Source of the DNA: Owenia fusiformis
Taxonomy: Eukaryota; Annelida; Polychaeta; Sabellida; Oweniidae
NCBI GenBank assembly: GCA_903813345.2
Contig: CAIIXF020000008.1
Location: 38,814,867-38,878,866 of the forward strand
Direction of reading: 5' to 3'
DNA: 64,000 nt
Notes under the pieces: model-generated
What the model was told of the DNA's origin: nothing
Seen by the model: the letters and a program-made list of their open reading frames with translations, nothing else
The model's database searches: none
Program-made: the position numbers and the translations under genes
In this document: piece after piece, positions 56,960-64,000 of the stretch
Position numbering within the stretch: position 1 is the first letter of the stretch
How the letters are laid out: the number at the start of each line of letters is the position of its first letter

Positions 56960-58780
56960 GGTTCCAGAAGCCCCCAGAAGCTATATGATGGCCCCCAGTG
57001 GCCCCAAGAATCTATACAGGGGCCCCAAGTGGCCCCCAGAAGGTATACGATGGCCCCCAGAAGCTATACAAGGGCCCACAGAAACTATACTGTGGTCTCC
57101 AGAAGCTATATGGTGGCCCCCAGTGGCCCTCAGAAGCTATATGATGGCCCCCAGAAGCTAATTAGTGGCCCCCAGGAGCTATATGGTGGCACCCAGAAGC
57201 TATACAGGGAACCCCAGTGGCCCCAAGAAGCTATACGATGGCCCCCAGAAGCTACATGGGGGCCCCCAGAAGCTATACTATGGCCCCCAGAAGCTATACA
57301 AGGGCCCCCAGAAACTATACTATGGTCTCCAGAAGCTATATGGTGGCCCCCAGTGGCCCCAAGAATCTATACAGGGGCCCCAAGTGGCCCCCAGAAGGTA
57401 TACGATGGCCCCCAGAAGCTATACAAGGGCCCACAGAAACTATACTGAGGTCTCCAGAAGCTATATGGTGGCCCCCAGTGGCCCTCAGAAGCTATATGAT
57501 GGCCCCCAGAAGCTAATTAGTGGCCCTCAGGAGCTATATAGTGGCACCCAGAAGCTATACAGGGGACCCCAGTGGCCCCTAGAAGCTATACAAGAGCCCC
57601 AAAAAGCTACATGATGGCCCCAAGAATCTATATGATGGCCCCCAATGGCTCCCAGAAGCTATACAGGGCCCCCAGTAGCCCCTAGAAGCTATACGGTAGC
57701 CCCCAAAGCTATATGGTGGCCCATTGGGGGACACTGTATAGCTTCTGGAGGCCATCGTATAGCTTATGGGGCTACCGTATAGTTTCTGCGGGCCCTTGCA
57801 TAGCTTCTGGGGGCCATCTTATAGCATCTTGGAGCCACTGGGGGCCCCTGTATAGCTTCTGGGGGCTACAGTACAGTTTCTGCAGGCCCTTGCATAGCTT
57901 CTGGGGGCCATCGTATAGCTTCTGGGAGCCACTGTGGGCCCCTGTATAGCTTCTGGGGGCCACTATATAGCTTTCGGGGCCACTGAGGGCCACCGTATAG
58001 CTTCTAGGGGCTACTGAGGGGGCCCTTTATAGCTTCAGGGAGCCATTGGGGGCCACCATATAGATACTGGGGGCCATTGTGTAGCTTCTGGGAACCACCA
58101 TGTAGCTCCTGAGGGTCACTATTTAGCTTCTGGGGGCCATCATATAGCCTATGAGGGCCACTGGGGGCCACCGTATAGCTTCTAGGGGCTACTGGGGGCC
58201 CTTCACATCTTCTGGGAGCCATTGGGGGCCATCATATACATTCTTGGGGCCATCATGTAGCTTTTTGGGGCTCCTGTATAGCTTCTGGGGGCCATCATTT
58301 AGCTTCTTGGGGCCACTGGGGTCCCCTGTATAGCTTCTGGGAGCCACCGTATAGCTCCTGGGGGCCACTAATTAGCTTCTGGGGGCCATCATATAGCTTC
58401 CGAGGGCCACTGGGGGCCACCATATAGCTTCTGGAGACCATAGTATAGTTTCTGGGGGCCCTTGTATAGCTTCTGGGGGCCATAGTATACCTTCTGGGGC
58501 CCCCGTGTAGCTTCTGGGGGCCACCGTATAGCTTTTTTGGGCCACTGGGGGCCCCTGTATAGCTTCTGGGCGCCACCGTATAGCTCCTGCGGGTCACAGG
58601 GTTTCCTGTATAGCTTCTGGGAGCCACCGTATAGCTCCTGGGGGCCACTATTCAGCTTCTGGGGGCCAACATATAGCTTTTGGGGAGCACAGTATAGCTT
58701 CTGGGGGCCACTTGGGGCCCCTGTATAGATTCTCTGGGCCACTGGGGGCCATCATATAGCTTCTGGGGGTTTCTGGAACC
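56960..58780. repeat. 21-bp repeats (GGCCCCCAGAAGCTATAC) in opposite orientations
   Basis: Left block 56960-57717 reads GCCCCCAGAAGCTATAC on the plus strand; right block 57718-58780 reads its complement. The unit is 21 bp with 42-63 bp super-units, so all ORFs here (PRSYTMA-type heptads) are repeat translations. Confidence 0.95.
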
Positions 58781-60273
58781 TAATAATTAATGTATTTTGC
58801 TTTCACCAAAATCTTCAAATATGGGGGCTGTCAGGTGGGGGGGGGGGAGGTTAAATTAATTAAGTTATAATTTTTCTAAACATGTGACTATTTATCTCTT
58901 AAGCAAAGGGAGAATAACTTCCTTTTAACTCATTCTTTTAACTCATTAAGAACGTGAAATGTAAAAACCTCATTATCAAGTGATGTTACCATAGCATCTG
59001 AAATGTTAGAAATATTACATAAACCATATGATGAATCATCTTCACTTCTAATCATGCTATATACTTCAGATGCTTTAAGAATCAAGAATATGAAGAATAT
59101 GATGAAAATCATACTACATGTATACAATTTATATGAATCATTCAAAGTGCATGGTAAATTATAAGATTGGATCTTTGATATACAGGGTCGAGATAACTGT
59201 TTTGACCCCTGTGAATGATAGTCAAAATGCATGTAACCTTTCCACATACTTATTAGTTCAGTTTAATACATGCACATTTTTACTCAATAAGATTGAAACA
59301 ACTATGGTTGTTACTTTTTTTGTTAATTTAATGTTCTTTTTATAATTGTCAAACAATGACGTTCACGGTAGTTGCCTCCAAAGCTGGATAATTTTGTTAA
59401 TTCTGATCCAATTTTGAAGATTCGTTGTCTCTTTAATGTTGCTTATATCTTCCACTCATCAAATAAGGGACAAAACTATGCACACATTCTGTCATACGGC
59501 CTCAGTTCTAATAGATATGTTGCTATACTACGATATTCTGAACAAAAAAATGGATTGATGACGTCACAATTAATGCAAATTAGCTAATTTGCATAACTTA
59601 ATATTGTAACCATATAGTAAATTTAATAAGGTTTAATCAGATACCAATATCACCTCTATAGACCAAATAATGGCGAAGCTACATTGATTCAAGACTCCAA
59701 GGTAAGACGTATGTATATTATTGTCAAATAATGATATTCACGATAGCTGCCTCGAAAGTTACATAACTTTCGTAATACTGATTCAATTTTGAATCTGTTT
59801 TCACTTTTATGTTGCTTATACCTTCTACTAATAGAATAAAGGACAAAACCTTTCAGAAATTTTGCCATACGGCCTCAGTTCTTATAGATACGTTGCTATA
59901 GTTGGAAATTCTGAACCAAAAATAGATTGATGACGTCATAATTTATGCAAATTAGATAATTTGCATAATTGAATATCAGGAATTTATTGGAAATTTAACA
60001 AGGTTTAATTTGGTACCAACATCATTTCTATAGACCAAATAATGACAGAGCTACAAATGATTTAAGATACCAAGGTAAGATGTCTAAAGATGCGTAACCA
60101 TGGTAACTGAATGCCGCCATAAAAGTACTATGGGACATTAGTTGGCAATGTTAACAAATGAATTCATTAAATAGACATCCTAGGGATTACAAAAATGTAT
60201 GTAACTTATTCACACCTTATGGGTGCATGGGAACCCCTTGTTCCTACTATACTAATGTCTCTAGTGAACCTAC

Positions 60274-60362
60274 CATGACAGAACTGACAACAAACTCGGA
60301 TTCTTTGGCAGACATTAATCTCTCAGTGATGGATTTTCTCCTAAATGTATCAGCAGATGGCT
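60274..60362 (-). CDS. Internal exon of a minus-strand gene
   Basis: 89 nt between TTACTTTCAG| and |GTAGGTTCAC: two bases completing a codon and then 29 codons, PSADTFRRKSITERLMSAKE... ending VVSSVM, leaving in phase 0. The acceptor of the terminal exon at 50204 is also phase 0, so the two can belong to one transcript about 10 kb apart. No family recognised; RRKS is phosphosite-like. The plus-strand ORF over the same bases is a shadow. Confidence 0.55.
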
Positions 60363-60429
60363 CTGAAAGTAAATCAATATATATGAAAATAACAAATTAG
60401 TAATTAAGTAGATCTCAAAGGAAACAATC

Positions 60430-61635
60430 AACCTTTAAAAATAACTGAATCGTGAAATAGAGGTCTCTCAAAGCAAATCATCAAATATATGACAATACTG
60501 TTAAAAATTAATAAATAATACAACAATCAAGTAGTATTATTATAGTACATGCTGTTTTTAGAAAAAGGGCATATCAGCAGGTGTTATTTCAATTTTCCTT
60601 AAACCTTTTCAGGATTCTGTTCTTCTACAATAGATGTGGAACATGAGACAGTAAAACTAATTAAGCTTTCTCCGAAGTTAAGTAAATCTATTCAGTCTTC
60701 AAACACATTCCCAGAATCATGACTATAAATAGGATTTCATACTTTTCTTCCTTCCTTAAATATGCGTATTTACACCTAAAATATGCATACTTAAACCTAA
60801 AATATGTGTATTTACACCTAATATTTATAAATCGGGTGTGAAGATCATTCAAGGTTTTTTCTCAAGAATATTTTGGCAAACATTTGAAATGGAGAATCAA
60901 GTCAAAAATGGTGGAATCAGTGAGAAATTATGTAAACAAGCATGAATTTTACAATCAAAATTATATAGATATGCAGGTAAAAGAGGTTGTTATATCAAAT
61001 TTTATTATTTATTTTTTCATTTTTGGAAATTCTGGCCTACTTTCCAAAAGGCGAGGCATCTTTTAAAGCCAATTAATATTTTTCAAAATAGGGCTATTTA
61101 GAAAATAAAGCCTTATGAAAAGATGCCTTTCTTGATAATGATTGCCTATTTTAAGCCCCTCCTTCACTTTACATTTCTAAGAAATATGAACAAATAGTCA
61201 GAGCTGCAACCACTTTCGAGCCCCATCTGGCAAAGACAAACTTTGCTTTTAAACAAACCCATTTCAAAAGAATCCTTCTGATCACACCTATTTCACTGAA
61301 TTTCTTTCTTTTTGAATCAAGTAAAAAATGTTATGGTCTTTTTAACCAGTTTTGAGTGTTCACCTTGGGCCTACGTAAACATATTTTCTTGGAAACCTAC
61401 CCTATTTCTCTTTAATTCAAATACACAGTGTGGACTCATTGAGAATGTTTCTAAGGACGACATTCGATGGTGAAGTCAACATTTAATGCTAATGTCATAT
61501 ATTCAGGTATACCATACAACTTGATCTAAAAATAATTTTCTTAAATAAGAGAAAAATTCTCATCGTACCTTTTCTGGCAAAAGGATTTCACATTCTCAAC
61601 CAGGCGCAAGGTTATTGTTTAAATTTTAAACTTGG
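60430..61635. other. No gene recognised
   Basis: AT-rich. Contains three ~24-bp tandem copies of AAATATGCGTATTTACACCT at about 60762-60826. No supported exon. Confidence 0.5.
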
Positions 61636-61639
61636 CGAC

Positions 61640-62640
61640 CCAATTAAGTGAGATAATGCACCTGATTAATTGATAAAATTCACCCCATTAATTGAGATAA
61701 TGCACCTGATTAATTGATAAAATTCACCCCATTAATTGAGATAATGCACTTGATTAATTGATAAAATTCACCCCATTAATTGAGATAATGCACCTGATTA
61801 ATAGATAAAATTCACCCCATTAATTGAGATAATGCACCTGAATAATTGATAAAATTCACCCCATTAATTGAGATAATGCACCTGATTAATTGATAAAATT
61901 CACCCCATTAATTGAGCTAATGCACTTGATTAATTGATAAAATTCACCCCATTAATTGAGATAATGCACCTGATTAATTGATAAAATTCACCCCATTAAT
62001 TGAGATAATGCACCTGATTAATTGATAAAATTCACCCCATTAATTGAGATAATGCACTTGATTAATTGATAAAATTCACCCCATTAATTGAGATAATGCA
62101 CTTGATTAATTGATAAAATTCACCCCATTAATTGAGATAATGCACTTGATTAATTGATAAAATTCACCCCATTAATTGAGATAATGCACTTGATTAATTG
62201 ATAAAATTCACCCCATTAATTGAGATAATGCACTTGATTAATTGATAAAATTCACCCCATTAATTGAGATAATGCACTTGATTAATTGATAAAATTCACC
62301 CCATTAATTGAGATAATGCACTTGATTAATTGATAAAATTCACCCCATTAATTGAGATAATGCACCTGATTAATTGATAAAATTCACCCCATTAATTGAG
62401 ATAATGCACTTGATTAATTGATAAAATTCACCCCATTAATTGAGATAATGCACCTGATTAATTGATAAAATTCACCCCATTAATTGAGATAATGCACTTG
62501 ATTAATTGATAAAATTCACCCCATTAATTGAGATAATGCACCTGATTGAGCAAATTCACCCCATTTATTGAGATAATGCACCTGAATAAGAAAATTAACC
62601 CCATTAATTGAGATAATGCACCCATAAATCAACATAATGC
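61640..62640. repeat. 44-bp tandem array, about 22 copies
   Basis: Unit TTGATAAAATTCACCCCATT plus AATTGAGATAATGCACYTGATTAA. Copies are highly alike in the middle and decay at the right end (62540-62640). Confidence 0.97.
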
Positions 62641-62919
62641 ACCCTATTGTTCAAGATAATGCACCCATCAATACAATATCAATTAAGATATAATTAACAA
62701 CAGGGATATTATTTTGGATATTACTGATCAAAGTAATGGTAACACATCACCATGGTGACAATTTCTGCGCTGGTTTTCTAAGTACCACCCTCTTTAACCT
62801 GGAATTACATCGATATATTAATACCCCTAGGAAAGGCAAGTTAATAAGTCATGATGGCCTAATGTTCTAGTGCCTAGTGCATTACTATTTGAAACAAGGT
62901 ATAATGTATATGAGGGGAT

Positions 62920-63010
62920 CTGCGCATTATACCGAAACCCATTATACCAACTGCATTATACCGAAACCCATTATACCGACGCACATTGTTTCAAAAGGCA
63001 TTTTACCGAA
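62920..63010. repeat. Short CATTATACCGAAACC repeats
   Basis: Four to five copies of GCATTATACCGAAACCCATT and variants. 63020-63870 otherwise shows nothing I can support. Confidence 0.75.
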
Positions 63011-63873
63011 TGCCATAATTCCTGCGTGTAACTATATGCTTGTAACTTTCAAGAGGCAATGCAAGCGCATAGTAATTTATAGACAAAATAGCGAACACCT
63101 ATTTAAAGTTTATTTAGAGTAAAATATTAGACTGTTTTCAAATTTTGATACATGATATTCATTAATTAGAATTGACGGAAATCCTTAAAAATGAGAGAAC
63201 ATCTATTTTGAGACTAGAACAACCTGTCTTGGTTTCCAGATGATCCCCAGAGATAGAAAAGCCACCCATTCGTTTGTCCATTTGTCCATCTATATATTCG
63301 GAAAACAACTAAATAGTTTATAGGAATACGCCTAATGGCCACAGGACATCTGATTTAGAACAATCTTCGAAAATGGAAGCCAATTAAAAATCAAGGGCAG
63401 AGAAACAGAAAAATATAAAAAGAAAAATAATTGAATTGAAATTAAATGTAACGTATTATGTATTCAAACATGACCGTGCTCTATTCGAATTTCTCAACCA
63501 ATCAGAATGCAGCATAGCCAATATAGAACGTTCTCTAATTCTCCATAGATGCACGACCATGCTCTATTCAATCTGCAATTTGCATTGTTTTGAGTGACGT
63601 CACATCTCAGCTGCACATCTGGGGCTCTGTCCGGGGATAGCTGTTCTTTTTTACTCCCTCCGTAACTACTGTAACTATTTAACTATGGCTGACTTCAAGT
63701 TTATACACCGTATAAGATCTAAAACGGGGAGTAAAATAGAACAGCCCAAACAAATTCTAAAATTTTTCCGGCCGACTTCAGAATCTTGACAGCATGCGTA
63801 TTCTTCCTTCATGCCCGTTCCACAGACACGGCTTTTACTAATTTTTATGTTTGAATCGGAATAAATAATGATA

Positions 63874-64000
63874 GGCCATTCAATATGGTGAAATTCAGCA
63901 CTCGTTGGACAGAATGTTAGTTCAAATGCACTCACCTTCGGTTCGTGCTTTGTACAACATTCTGTCCAACTCGTGCTGAATTTCACCATATTGAATGGCC
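63874..64000. mobile_element. Inverted repeat cut by the window end
   Basis: Arms 63874-63918 and 63956-64000 (GGCCATTCAATATGGTGAAA and its complement, with ~3 mismatches) around a 37-bp loop. Probably a small foldback element; the right boundary is at or beyond the window edge. Confidence 0.75.

Larger units (their letters stand above)
55551..60254. mobile_element. Giant palindromic (foldback) element, 4704 bp
   Basis: Ends TAGTATAGTAGGAACAAGGG and its complement CCCTTGTTCCTACTATACTA. Unique arms of about 1.4 kb (55551-56960 and 58780-60254) surround a core of 21-bp repeats that switches strand near 57718. ATG precedes and follows it, a possible 3-bp duplication. No transposase. It lies between two related exon sequences (55491-55511 and 60274-60362). 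Confidence 0.88.

Noticed and set aside
57029-58742. ORFs rich in PRSYTMA heptads on both strands
   Set aside because: Product of 21-bp repeats; the strand switches in the middle of the palindrome.
58933-59075. Short ORF MIRSEDDSSYGLCN... in both palindrome arms as a gene exon
   Set aside because: The left copy has a stop just upstream, the right a 13-bp duplication, and the splice phase does not fit the neighbouring exon.
63685-63789. Plus-strand 34-codon ORF starting MADFKFIHRI
   Set aside because: Short, no domain, and within probable repeat DNA near the window end.

Overview
This window looks like AT-rich, intron-bearing DNA from a metazoan. I infer a marine invertebrate, possibly an echinoderm-like deuterostome, from the gene types (secreted LRR protein, BTB-BACK-PHR protein, intron-rich DDE integrase) and the very high load of inverted-repeat elements; the species cannot be fixed from sequence alone. 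Exons were assembled by hand from GT-AG junctions, open frames and matching intron phases. Almost no long ORF in the window is a gene: most long frames come from tandem arrays.

Main result: positions 9382-40362 (30,981 bp) have the structure of one giant DNA transposon. It has terminal inverted repeats (TIRs) of about 445 bp, roughly 98% identical by eye, flanked on both sides by the same 6-bp duplication AATAAG (9376-9381 and 40363-40368). Inside are a 12-exon retroviral-type (rve) integrase with its D, D, E triad intact (+ strand, starting 47 bp inside the left TIR), a 16-exon zinc-ribbon protein of 450 residues of no family I recognise (- strand), and a BTB-BACK-PHR protein (- strand). The integrase and the other two genes converge. 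No Polinton-type polymerase, ATPase, protease or capsid gene was seen. Smaller elements and a truncated LINE have inserted into it, and the last intron of the integrase gene has been duplicated downstream.

Left of the element (1-9381): a four-exon minus-strand gene for a secreted LRR protein with a Cys-rich C-terminal module, whose end is embedded in a 64-bp satellite; several foldback elements (1386-2646, 4668-5335, 6220-7815, 7816-8138); and the first two exons of a minus-strand gene whose ATG lies 69 bp from the giant element's target duplication.

Right of the element (40369-64000): a decayed mariner-like transposase, a 39-bp array and a 44/57-bp array, a very young non-autonomous LTR retrotransposon (45258-49017), the coiled-coil-like terminal exon of a minus-strand gene next to a 61-bp array with 289-bp higher-order periodicity (interrupted by an 834-bp TIR element with a clean 5-bp duplication), nested foldback elements (53.26-55.47 kb), a 4.7-kb giant palindrome (55551-60254), another exon probably of the same minus-strand gene (60274-60362), a 44-bp array (61640-62640), and an inverted repeat cut by the window end.

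A recurring theme is that tandem arrays sit on or next to exon-intron junctions: a 27-bp array repeats a 5' splice site, the 64-bp array repeats the last-exon end with a donor-like site and stop, and the 61-bp array resembles the acceptor of the terminal exon at 50 kb.
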